A stretch of DNA of 15,287 nt from 2-01-FULL-40-13 sp964433155 (GTDB lineage Bacteria > Patescibacteriota > Microgenomatia > UBA1406 > GWC2-37-13), in contig CAYSQE010000019.1 of assembly GCA_964433155.1 (NCBI GenBank), positions 1-15,287 on the forward strand, in the 5' to 3' direction. Under the pieces are notes generated by a model that worked only from the letters and a program-made list of their open reading frames with translations, was not told the DNA's origin and did no database searches. Each line of letters starts with the position of its first letter. The first letter of the stretch is position 1. Shown in pieces: positions 7,195-13,840 of the stretch. Both the position numbers and the translations under genes were made by a program.

Positions 7195-7571
7195 TGCAAA
7201 ATGACAAATCAAAATTTAAAAAGGAATTCAAAGGTAGACTTTACAACTTTATTCTAAAGCTAATAAAACTGATAGAAAATTTACCAAAAGACAGAACGTG
7301 TATGGTAGTTGGAGATCAGCTTTTAAGAAGCGGGACAAGTATTTTAGGAAATTACATTGAAGGTCAATCAGCATCAAGTAAAAAAGATTTCATAAAATAT
7401 TTTGAGATAAGCCTTAAATCAGCCAATGAGTCAAAACTTTGGATTGCGATATTAAGGGATACAAATAAAATTACGAAAGATGAGGCGGAGTGGTTTTTAA
7501 ATGAACTCAATGAAATAGCAAATATTTTTGGTTCTAGTATTTTAACTTTAAAAGGAAAAAAACAATTTTGA
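7194..7571 (+). CDS. Four-helix-bundle protein (S23 / 23S rRNA intervening-sequence protein family)
   Basis: The 125-residue protein matches the family often found inside 23S rRNA insertions and as stand-alone genes: FKGRLYNFILKLIKLIENLP, then DQLLRSGTSILGNYIEGQSASSKKDFI, then ISLKSANESKLWIAILRDTN, predicted as four amphipathic helices. The LRSGTSI.GNY.EG signature is characteristic. Molecular function is unknown. It starts 27 bases after the preceding gene and is flanked by inverted AT-rich repeats, and its composition (Lys- and AT-rich) differs from its neighbours. This suggests a recently acquired small mobile unit, not part of the surrounding signalling operon. Confidence 0.88.
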   Translation: MQNDKSKFKKEFKGRLYNFILKLIKLIENLPKDRTCMVVGDQLLRSGTSILGNYIEGQSASSKKDFIKYFEISLKSANESKLWIAILRDTNKITKDEAEWFLNELNEIANIFGSSILTLKGKKQF

Positions 7572-7592
7572 TTTTTAATATGTAGTTTTGAT

Positions 7593-7619
7593 ATTTAATA
7601 TTTGATTTTTGATTTTAAT
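7593..7619. repeat. Right imperfect inverted repeat of the four-helix-bundle cassette
   Basis: Partner of 7168-7194 (22 of 27 positions in reverse complement). It ends four bases before the ATG of the following membrane sensor, so the cassette would have entered exactly between two genes. Confidence 0.5.
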
Positions 7620-7622
7620 GCC

Positions 7623-9209
7623 ATGTGGACACAATTTATATTACAAAACGCGCATTTTGCCTTAAATATTTTGACTTCGCTCATCTTTTTTGCCGTTGCC
7701 TGGTTGTATCTAGATGCATGGACAGTAAAAAAGCCGGGCTATCTGGCTTTTCGCGTAGTTGGCTATACACTTCTTTCGCTTTCTTTTGTTTTTCACGCGG
7801 CCTATGTCGAAAGCCCCTTACTTTCATCGGGGCTCCTTGGTGAGAGTTTGCACGAAGGGCTTTTGTTTTTGTTCAAAGCCCTGGGTTTTATCTTCATCAT
7901 CATAAGCCTGATCCGAGATCCAATCCAAAAGAGGCCGGAGGAAGTTCAGAGTCAAAAGCATGGGATTGTTGCGTTTGGTCTTGTTAGTTCTGTGACAACA
8001 TTGATCTATCCGATCTTGGCGTTTTTAGCCGCGTTTTTGTATATTCGAAAAGCGACGGTTGGCCTTGAACGGCATCTTAGGCCAGTTGCGACAAGCTTTT
8101 TTCTCCTATTTATCTCTGAACTTCTTTCGCTTGGCTATCTTTTACAAAATACAAGCAATATCGATTTATACCGATTGGTCGCACCGTTTGGTTTTTTGTG
8201 GTTGATCCAGCATTTATTTCTTCTTTTGTCTATTCTGACAATCCGAAAGTGGGTATTTGCCTATCTTTTTAAACGATTTGAGACCCAGCTCTTTATCATC
8301 TTCACGAGCTTTATTTTATTTATTTATCTTTTCACGACCGTAGCTTTTACTTCGCTTTTGGTCAAGAATTTGATCGATGAGGCGCTTAGGCAACTTCGTA
8401 CAGATGCAAAAGTTTTGGACTTTGCCATACAAAGTAAAAAAGCCGAAGTCCTTTCTGATGCTCAAGTGGTGGCTGGAGATACAAATGTCATCGAGGCGAT
8501 AAAAAAAGGCGAAAGGCCGCGTCTTTCGCAGCTGGTTGAAAAAGCAATTCTAACTAAAAAACAAAGCATACTTGATGTGGTAAACCAGAATGGTCAGGTT
8601 ATGGCCCGCGGAGAGGAAAAAGATAGATACGGGGACTCGCTGTCTGATGATCTTCTGGTCAAAAGAGCGCTGAAAGGAGAGTCAGTGTCATCTGCGATAG
8701 TCAAAGAGTCTGTCGTCACTTCTGAAGTCTCGATTCGCGCCTCTGTTCCAATAAAATCAGAAAATACAATCGTTGGCGCAGTTTTGTTAGGCACTGTGCT
8801 AGATAATGCATTTTTGGACGGTGTGAAAAAAACTACAGGGCTTGAGTCTTCGCTTTATGCTGCTAACAAACTCTCCGCAACTACGCTTATTGCAACAGAC
8901 GGGATAACGCGACCATTGGGTACGTCGATGGAAAAAAAAGACGTCTTAGAAAAAGTTATCAAGGGTCAGAAAGAGTATGTAGGATCTATTGACCTTCTTT
9001 CTCGGCCATACTTTGCTTCATATATACCACTCAAAGATATTGACAACAACAGTCTTGGTATGATTTTTGTTGGACGAGATCAGGCGTCGATCTTGTCGAC
9101 GGCTGGAAGATCCTTGGAGCTGACATTTTTGATCTCGATTGTAATGCTTGTTGCTTCGATTATTCCCTCTTATTTTGTCTCAAAGTATCTCACTTCACAG
9201 TTAAGATAG
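7623..9209 (+). CDS. Membrane sensor: seven membrane helices, extracytoplasmic Cache domain, eighth helix
   Basis: A 528-residue protein from ATG 7623; the frame also allows TTG 7602, but that lies inside the right repeat of the cassette. Seven hydrophobic segments fill residues about 12-245 (for example LTSLIFFAVAWLYL, IFTSFILFIYLFTT). An extracytoplasmic region of about 250 residues follows with Cache-type features: AKVLDFAIQSKKAEVLSDAQ, ILDVVNQNGQVMARG, VVTSEVSIRASVPI, IVGAVLLGTVLDNAFL and RPYFASYIPLKD. An eighth segment (LTFLISIVMLVASIIPSYFV) leads to only about nine cytoplasmic residues. Cache sensors normally continue into HAMP and a kinase or methyl-accepting domain, which are absent. 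Topology with N-terminus inside places the Cache domain outside. A soluble histidine kinase lies downstream beyond a toxin-antitoxin insertion and may be its partner. Ligand unknown. Confidence 0.85.
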   Translation: MWTQFILQNAHFALNILTSLIFFAVAWLYLDAWTVKKPGYLAFRVVGYTLLSLSFVFHAAYVESPLLSSGLLGESLHEGLLFLFKALGFIFIIISLIRDPIQKRPEEVQSQKHGIVAFGLVSSVTTLIYPILAFLAAFLYIRKATVGLERHLRPVATSFFLLFISELLSLGYLLQNTSNIDLYRLVAPFGFLWLIQHLFLLLSILTIRKWVFAYLFKRFETQLFIIFTSFILFIYLFTTVAFTSLLVKNLIDEALRQLRTDAKVLDFAIQSKKAEVLSDAQVVAGDTNVIEAIKKGERPRLSQLVEKAILTKKQSILDVVNQNGQVMARGEEKDRYGDSLSDDLLVKRALKGESVSSAIVKESVVTSEVSIRASVPIKSENTIVGAVLLGTVLDNAFLDGVKKTTGLESSLYAANKLSATTLIATDGITRPLGTSMEKKDVLEKVIKGQKEYVGSIDLLSRPYFASYIPLKDIDNNSLGMIFVGRDQASILSTAGRSLELTFLISIVMLVASIIPSYFVSKYLTSQLR

Positions 9210-9238
9210 TACGTTATGAGGTCAAAACTAAAATTAAG

Positions 9239-9267
9239 TTGACAAAAAGATTATCTTAAGATAACAT
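9239..9267 (+). promoter_or_regulatory. Promoter with palindromic operator for the Phd/PIN module
   Basis: A consensus TTGACA (9239-9244), a 17-base spacer and TAACAT (9262-9267) lie seven bases before the antitoxin ATG at 9275, giving a leaderless mRNA. A perfect 14-base palindrome TTATCTTAAGATAA (9251-9264) fills the spacer and overlaps the -10 box, where a bound antitoxin would block polymerase. Confidence 0.7.
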
Positions 9268-9274
9268 TAGTTAT

Positions 9275-9532
9275 ATGCAAATAATATCTATTTCGACGAA
9301 AGAATTGAGAACTAAATTCCCCTCAATAAAAAAAGATTTATCAAAAGGTATTCATTTCGTACTGATTTATAGATCTAAACCTCTCGCTACCCTTGTCCCT
9401 TTTGAGAATAGAAGCCAAAAAGTGAAGTGGCCAATTGAAAAAATTGCAGGAGGTTTTTCATTTCAAAAAAAAATAAAAAAGAAAATAACCCCTGAATTCA
9501 TAAATAAAATTACCGAAAATATGTATGAGTAA
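9275..9532 (+). CDS. Phd/YefM-like antitoxin
   Basis: This 85-residue protein begins MQIISISTKELRTKFPSIKK and continues GIHFVLIYRSKPLATLVPFE, the pattern of the Phd/YefM fold (short strand, helix, then a beta hairpin ending in xPxAxLxP). The C-terminal region (about 50-85) is basic and variable and would bind the toxin. Its last eight bases overlap the start of the PIN toxin (ATGAGTAA). Its promoter contains a perfect palindrome, in keeping with autorepression. The module is AT-rich and sits between a membrane sensor and a histidine kinase that otherwise look like neighbours. Confidence 0.85.
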   Translation: MQIISISTKELRTKFPSIKKDLSKGIHFVLIYRSKPLATLVPFENRSQKVKWPIEKIAGGFSFQKKIKKKITPEFINKITENMYE

Positions 9533-9968
9533 GTGTTTTTTAGACACTAACTTCCTTGTCTATCTTACTGATCAATCTTCTTCTTATTATTTACATACAA
9601 AACAAATGCTGCGAAATTTCGAGAAAAAAAATCTTTCTCTCTTACTTTCTCATGAAGTTATCGAAGAATTTATGTATGTCATTATGAAATTTTCTCGACT
9701 TGCAAAGGAAGATGTCTATAAAAATCTAGAAAAGGCCGTGTCTAAACTGGCTTTAATTCCTGATTTGTCTATTGTTTCAGCACCTAATGATATAAATTTT
9801 GCCAGCAAAGTTTTTCTAACTATTAAAAGGTTCAAACTCGCCCCAAATGACGGTTACATTCTATCGATTATCTTAGATAATCAAATACCTTATTTCGCCA
9901 CTTTCGACAAAAAACTAATAGGAGCAGCAAAAAAACTCCATATCAAAATCGTTTCTCAACAGAACTAA
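9525..9968 (+). CDS. PIN-domain toxin of the Phd/PIN module
   Basis: A 147-residue PIN domain, likely a Mg2+-dependent ribonuclease. CFLDTNFLVYL carries D7; SHEVIEEFMYV carries E47/E48; APNDGYILSII carries D109; YFATFDKKL carries D128. All four acidic positions are therefore present and the gene appears intact. It overlaps its antitoxin by eight bases. It is of a different PIN subgroup from the VapC at 3895 and the broken toxin at 3129, with a longer middle helical region. RNA target unknown. Confidence 0.88.
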   Translation: MSKCFLDTNFLVYLTDQSSSYYLHTKQMLRNFEKKNLSLLLSHEVIEEFMYVIMKFSRLAKEDVYKNLEKAVSKLALIPDLSIVSAPNDINFASKVFLTIKRFKLAPNDGYILSIILDNQIPYFATFDKKLIGAAKKLHIKIVSQQN

Positions 9969-10005
9969 GTATCCGCTCGCAAATGAATTTGCTCGAGTAT
10001 AAACC

Positions 10006-10030
10006 CCTCTAATCCCACAGGGATTATAGG
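10006..10030. terminator. Hairpin after the Phd/PIN module
   Basis: CCTCTAATCCC and GGGATTATAGG pair around an ACA loop, giving an 11-base stem with one mismatch. It lies 38 bases after the toxin stop. The following bases (CTGCTTTGTT) are only moderately T-rich, so it may be a weak terminator or a boundary of the inserted cassette. A smaller hairpin, GCAAAT-GA-ATTTGC, is at 9979-9992. Confidence 0.4.
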
Positions 10031-10047
10031 CTGCTTTGTTAGATGAG

Positions 10048-10077
10048 TTGCAAATCGGTATAAGACGGGTATATATT
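10048..10077 (+). promoter_or_regulatory. Possible promoter of the histidine kinase operon
   Basis: TTGCAA (10048-10053), an 18-base spacer and TATATT (10072-10077) precede the kinase ATG by eight bases. The AT-rich run allows other placements. If correct, the kinase mRNA is leaderless and the kinase is transcribed independently of the upstream sensor. Confidence 0.4.
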
Positions 10078-10085
10078 AATATTAT

Positions 10086-11930
10086 ATGTCTTTTTGGAAT
10101 TACCTGGAGAAAAAATTTTCCAAACATTCAATAGAAAATAAAAAAACTACCTTGATGATATCTCCTTCAGGCCCTGCTGAGATACGATTTGGTTTCTTGA
10201 GTAGACAGGAGCTTGAAAGGGAGCTCGTTGAAAGGACGCGTGAGATTGAAAAGACAAGAAAACTTTTGGAAGAAAAGATCAAGCAGGCAGAATCTCAAAA
10301 TAAAGAACTTGGAGAAAATAAAAAAGCCCTTCTGAATCTTGTTGAAGACTCTCAAACTCTCCAGGATACTCTAAAAAAAGAGAGAGATAGAGCAGGAGCA
10401 ATCATCACATCAATGGGTGAAGGCCTGCTTGTGATGGATAAAGATTTTCGCATTGTCCTTATCAATCCTCCGGCAGAAAAACTCCTTGAAACAACCTCAA
10501 GAGAAGCTTTGGATCAAAAGTGGTCAGAGTTTGTCACCGCCTATAAGGGAGATGTCAAAATTCCAATAGAAGAGAGGTCGGCTTCTCGCACCATTACAAA
10601 AGGAATAACAGTCATCACCACACCCGATGATGATCACTATTACGTTGCTCGTTCAGGCAGAAAGTTCGCCATTGCGTCAATCACTACACCTCTTGTCACA
10701 GAAGGCCAAATTACAGGGGTTATCAAGGTCTTTAGAAATGTCACCCATGAAAAACAAGAAAAACAAATAATTGAAAGGACAGTTGAAGAGCGTACACGTC
10801 AGTTCAAAGCCGAACAGGCAAAACTTTCTGCCTCGATTGAGAGTTTGCCAGTTGGATTTTTCATTGTTGGTTCCCAAGGAAAAATTCTGGCCTTAAACCA
10901 AGCTGCAAAAAAAATTTTTGAGGTTGCCTCGGGTAAGATATCCTTTGATGATCTCTGCATAAAAATGGCAACAGGCGTTGATCTTAAAGCTGCGGTGACG
11001 AAATCCGTTGTAGAGAGGAGATTAATTGAATTGAAAGAAGTTGAGTTCGGAAAAAAATTTCTGCGCTTTTTATTTGCCCCAATTGTTCTGGAAAACCAGG
11101 ATATCATCGGTTCGGCAGTACTTATCGTGGATATCACCGAGGAGAAAATTTTGGATCGATCAAAAGACGAGTTTTTCTCCATTGCCTCGCACGAATTGAG
11201 GACGCCCCTTACGGCAATACGGGGAAATACTTCTCTAATATTAGATTACTACAAAGATAAATTGACAGATCAAACTTTAAAGGAGATGATCGATGATATT
11301 CACGATTCAAGCATACGTCTGATACAGATAGTCAACGACTTTTTGAATGTTTCACGCTTGGAGCAAGGTCGGATACAGTTTGCACCGCAAGAATTAGATT
11401 TCTCTGCCTTAGTTCAAGAAGTATTCAAAGAGTTAGATTTAGTTGCGAGTGAAAAAAAGTTAGCCTTAAAGCTTGATGTACAGGGAGAACTTGCTAAAGT
11501 TTTTGCCGACAGAGACAGGGTAAAAGAAGTGCTAATCAATCTGATTGGTAACTCGATCAAATTCACCAATTCTGGAGGAGTCAAAGTCGTAGCTTTGAAC
11601 AATGATAATCATTTAAAAATTTCGGTAATCGATACTGGTCATGGGATACCGCTCAAAAATCAGTCGCTGTTGTTTCATAAATTTCAACAAGCGCAAGAAC
11701 AGATCTTGACTCGCGATTTTACCCGAGGAACGGGTCTAGGTCTTTATATTTCAAAACTCTTAATCGAGGGGATGGGTGGCAAGATTTGGCTCGAAAATAC
11801 AGAGGAGGGTAAGGGCTCGACATTTTCCTTTACCCTTCCAATCGTAACTAAGTTTGCCGTGACAGCCCAACACACTCCGGGGGTGGGAAGTTCAAAACCA
11901 GTTGCAAATATATCGGCCGGGGTAGTATGA
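10086..11930 (+). CDS. Soluble PAS-PAS sensor histidine kinase
   Basis: A 614-residue kinase with no membrane segment. A coiled coil (about 38-98, ELERELVERTREIEKTRKLL) leads to PAS1 (about 100-210, ITSMGEGLLVMDKDFRIVLIN) and PAS2 (about 243-355, SIESLPVGFFIVGSQGKILALN). HisKA follows, with the H-box SIASHELRTPLTAIRGN (phospho-acceptor H369), then the ATPase domain with N-box NLIGNSIKFTNSG (N485, N489), G1 DTGHGIP and G2 GTGLGLYISK. All catalytic motifs are intact, so it should autophosphorylate and pass phosphate to a receiver. The two receiver-only proteins directly downstream are obvious partners, the first starting 13 bases after the stop. Input could come from the 7TM-Cache protein upstream, from which it is separated by a toxin-antitoxin pair; this is inference. 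A C-terminal tail of about 30 residues contains the second 19-base repeat. Confidence 0.93.
   Translation: MSFWNYLEKKFSKHSIENKKTTLMISPSGPAEIRFGFLSRQELERELVERTREIEKTRKLLEEKIKQAESQNKELGENKKALLNLVEDSQTLQDTLKKERDRAGAIITSMGEGLLVMDKDFRIVLINPPAEKLLETTSREALDQKWSEFVTAYKGDVKIPIEERSASRTITKGITVITTPDDDHYYVARSGRKFAIASITTPLVTEGQITGVIKVFRNVTHEKQEKQIIERTVEERTRQFKAEQAKLSASIESLPVGFFIVGSQGKILALNQAAKKIFEVASGKISFDDLCIKMATGVDLKAAVTKSVVERRLIELKEVEFGKKFLRFLFAPIVLENQDIIGSAVLIVDITEEKILDRSKDEFFSIASHELRTPLTAIRGNTSLILDYYKDKLTDQTLKEMIDDIHDSSIRLIQIVNDFLNVSRLEQGRIQFAPQELDFSALVQEVFKELDLVASEKKLALKLDVQGELAKVFADRDRVKEVLINLIGNSIKFTNSGGVKVVALNNDNHLKISVIDTGHGIPLKNQSLLFHKFQQAQEQILTRDFTRGTGLGLYISKLLIEGMGGKIWLENTEEGKGSTFSFTLPIVTKFAVTAQHTPGVGSSKPVANISAGVV
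11867..11885. repeat. 19-base repeat, copy 2
   Basis: Identical to 6738-6756. It encodes part of the C-terminal tail of the histidine kinase (QHTPGVG), beyond the ATPase domain, in a different frame from copy 1. Confidence 0.5.
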
Positions 11931-11943
11931 TGTTATCTAAAGT

Positions 11944-12309
11944 ATGGCAAAAATTTTGATCATAGAAGACGATCCATACGTAAGAAATCTTTATCAGCGC
12001 ATATTTTCTTTCCAAAAGCACATTATCACAATTGCAGCTGATGGCCCAGAGGGGTTAGAGGCGGCAAAAAGGGATAAACCAAACCTTATCCTTTTGGATA
12101 TCATGATGCCCAAGATGAACGGGCTTGAAGTTTTAGCCAAGCTTAAGGAAGATGAGACTACTAAATCAATCACAGTATTGATGCTCACCAATTTTGGCGA
12201 GGAGAAAATTGTATCGGAGGCGATAGCCAACGGAGCAGAAGGAGTCTTAATCAAATCAGATTTTGCACCAGATAAATTAGTAGCAGAAGTTGAAAAGTAT
12301 ATCAAATAA
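11944..12309 (+). CDS. Receiver-only response regulator 1
   Basis: A single CheY-like receiver of 121 residues with no output domain. The acidic pocket is E8-D9-D10, the phosphorylation site is D52 (LILLDIMMPKMNG), the switch residue is T82 (LMLTNFG) and the conserved lysine is K104 (GVLIKSD). It therefore should accept phosphate, presumably from the kinase just upstream. It ends in TAATG, sharing one base with the start of the second receiver. Without a DNA-binding domain it must act by protein contact or as a phosphate relay or sink. Confidence 0.93.
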   Translation: MAKILIIEDDPYVRNLYQRIFSFQKHIITIAADGPEGLEAAKRDKPNLILLDIMMPKMNGLEVLAKLKEDETTKSITVLMLTNFGEEKIVSEAIANGAEGVLIKSDFAPDKLVAEVEKYIK

Positions 12310-12722
12310 TGGCTAAGATTCTAATAATAGAGGACGATCCGTTGATGTCGCGGATGTATCAGAAGATATTTACCTTGGAAGGATATGAGGTTGATGTTGC
12401 GGTCGATGGTTATGAGGGTTTGGAAAAAACAAGAGCAGCTAAGCCAACCGTTATTCTTCTTGATATCATGATGCCGAAGTTAAACGGCATCCAGGTACTT
12501 GAAAAGCTTAAAATAGATCCGGCGACAAAGGCCATCCCGGTAATCATACTTACCAATTTGGCCGGGACGCGCGACGCAGAAAATGCGATGTTAAAGGGAG
12601 CGGTGAAATATATCATCAAAAGCGAGTATGAACCAAAACAGATTGTCTCAATGGTAAAAGAGATTTTGGCTGGCTATACAAGAGATCAAGCTCCCCCAAC
12701 CGGTTCACCAACAACAGCCTAG
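12309..12722 (+). CDS. Receiver-only response regulator 2
   Basis: A second CheY-like receiver, 137 residues, clearly a paralogue of the first: it shares MAKILIIEDDP and LLDIMMPK. D9, D10, D52, T82 (IILTNLA) and the lysine in YIIKSEY are all present. It carries a short extra C-terminal tail rich in Pro, Thr and Gly (about 122-137). Translation is coupled to the first receiver through the one-base TAATG overlap. The sequence pattern suggests tandem duplication followed by divergence, so the two may answer the same kinase with different partners. Confidence 0.92.
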   Translation: MAKILIIEDDPLMSRMYQKIFTLEGYEVDVAVDGYEGLEKTRAAKPTVILLDIMMPKLNGIQVLEKLKIDPATKAIPVIILTNLAGTRDAENAMLKGAVKYIIKSEYEPKQIVSMVKEILAGYTRDQAPPTGSPTTA

Positions 12723-12725
12723 TCT

Positions 12726-13148
12726 ATGAAACTGATTGGAAAATTAAAAAATAAGTATCTAATTGGAGCGGTTTTATTTATCATAGCTTTGATTCCCTCA
12801 ATTTTTTTTTATACACGATATAGAAATGCCCAAAAGCTTTTACAAAATCCTCAAGCTTTGACAAATAAACAGACAAAAGAGCTCATCCTAGAGATTGGAA
12901 AATTGATAAATCTACCCAGAGAAGATGCAACTGTCGCAACTGTGACGGATAAGGAAAGACTCAAAGATCAGCCATTTTTTAAAGACGCAGAAAACGGCGA
13001 TAGAGTATTGATCTATTCTAAGTCGCGTAAAGCAATTTTATACAGGCCATCGATACATAAGATTATTGAGGTTTCATCTTTAGCAATAGGGACTAGTAGT
13101 GGGCAGGTTGTCCAATCGCCAACACCATCTATATTTCCTTTTAAATAA
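12726..13148 (+). CDS. Membrane-anchored protein of unknown function, CPR-type
   Basis: The 140-residue protein has one N-terminal membrane segment (YLIGAVLFIIALIPSIFFY, about 11-29), then a helical stretch with LTNKQTKELILEIGKLINLP, then a compact conserved core, VATVTDKERLKDQPFFKDAE and NGDRVLIYSKSRKAILYRPS, ending IHKIIEVSS, and a short Pro/Ser tail. I recognise this core as recurring in hypothetical proteins of CPR genomes but know of no assigned function. The soluble part should face outward if the short basic N-terminus stays inside. It starts three bases after the second receiver and ends six bases before the first cohesin gene, so it is probably cotranscribed with both. Confidence 0.8.
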   Translation: MKLIGKLKNKYLIGAVLFIIALIPSIFFYTRYRNAQKLLQNPQALTNKQTKELILEIGKLINLPREDATVATVTDKERLKDQPFFKDAENGDRVLIYSKSRKAILYRPSIHKIIEVSSLAIGTSSGQVVQSPTPSIFPFK

Positions 13149-13154
13149 AATCCT

Positions 13155-13796
13155 ATGTTTTTACTAAAAAAATATCTTACAACAAAGCTTGATCTATCGA
13201 CGTCAATCGCACTCATTGCTGTATTTTTTTTATTGTTTTCTTTGCCTTTCTCTTTAAATTTTTTTCGCAAAGAAGAGGAGGTCAGTAAATTCGACATAGT
13301 ACGAGCAGAAGGAGCGAAAGCCAGTCTCACTCTTTCCGCCTCGCCGGCCCAAACTATCGATGTTCCTTTTGACATGTTGATTTTATTGAACACTGATGGG
13401 AGAGCAATAAAGAAAGTTGATGTTGTAGTTGATTATGATCCAAGTTACTTGAATCTCGTCGACGTTATTCCCATTGCCAACTTTACAACAACTCTTAAAA
13501 CCTTTATGCCGACTAAAGGCGATGATAGTTTTGACAAAGAAAAAGTAATTTCGGAGACAAAAAAACTAAATAAGATAACATTTTCTGTATCGACTTTAGA
13601 ACAATTTAACGGTACTACGCAATTAGCTATTTTAAGATTTAAACCTATTAAAGTTGGCAATACGAACGTGAGTTTTGCTTTTACTCCTGGGGCACTTGGC
13701 GATACTAATATTCTTACTCATGGGGCTGATTCTTTTGATCTGCTTCACGACACTTCACAGCTGACAAATGCAAATATTTCCGTCTTAGCAAAATAA
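13155..13796 (+). CDS. Membrane-anchored cohesin-domain protein
   Basis: A 213-residue protein with a basic N-terminus, one membrane segment (about 17-36, TSIALIAVFFLLFSLPFSL) and an extracellular cohesin-like beta domain (about 55-212). Cohesin features are VPFDMLILLNTDGRAIKKVDVVVDYDPSYL with a late strand LAILRFKPIKVGNTNVSFAF. Cohesins normally bind dockerin modules and so gather enzymes on a scaffold or surface. There is no visible linker or second cohesin. It is a close paralogue of the next gene through the anchor and the cohesin domain (shared DLSTS, LILLNTD, DYDPS, TTTLKTF). It lies at the end of the kinase-receiver run with a six-base gap. The cohesin call is from pattern and not from a profile search. 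Confidence 0.78.
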   Translation: MFLLKKYLTTKLDLSTSIALIAVFFLLFSLPFSLNFFRKEEEVSKFDIVRAEGAKASLTLSASPAQTIDVPFDMLILLNTDGRAIKKVDVVVDYDPSYLNLVDVIPIANFTTTLKTFMPTKGDDSFDKEKVISETKKLNKITFSVSTLEQFNGTTQLAILRFKPIKVGNTNVSFAFTPGALGDTNILTHGADSFDLLHDTSQLTNANISVLAK

Positions 13797-13801
13797 TTCT
13801 C

Positions 13802-13835
13802 TTGACATTCGTTTAACTTTATATTAGCTTGAGGT
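13802..13835 (+). promoter_or_regulatory. Possible -35 element and ribosome site before the second cohesin gene
   Basis: TTGACA at 13802-13807 lies in the 44-base gap. The matching -10 is unclear: TATATT (13820-13825) and TATTAG (13822-13827) are too close for a standard spacer, and TAGCTT (13825-13830) is weak. GAGGT at 13831-13835 is a good ribosome-binding site five bases before the ATG at 13841. Several other starts in this window look leaderless. Confidence 0.4.
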
Positions 13836-13840
13836 AATCG

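Noticed and set aside
9210..9274. Remnant of a HAMP domain linking the Cache sensor to the kinase
   Set aside because: The 65 bases contain only the promoter and operator of the Phd/PIN module; no HAMP-like residues in any frame.
10799..11182. Minus-strand open frame inside the histidine kinase
   Set aside because: It lies opposite well-conserved PAS2 and H-box coding sequence and has no recognisable domain.
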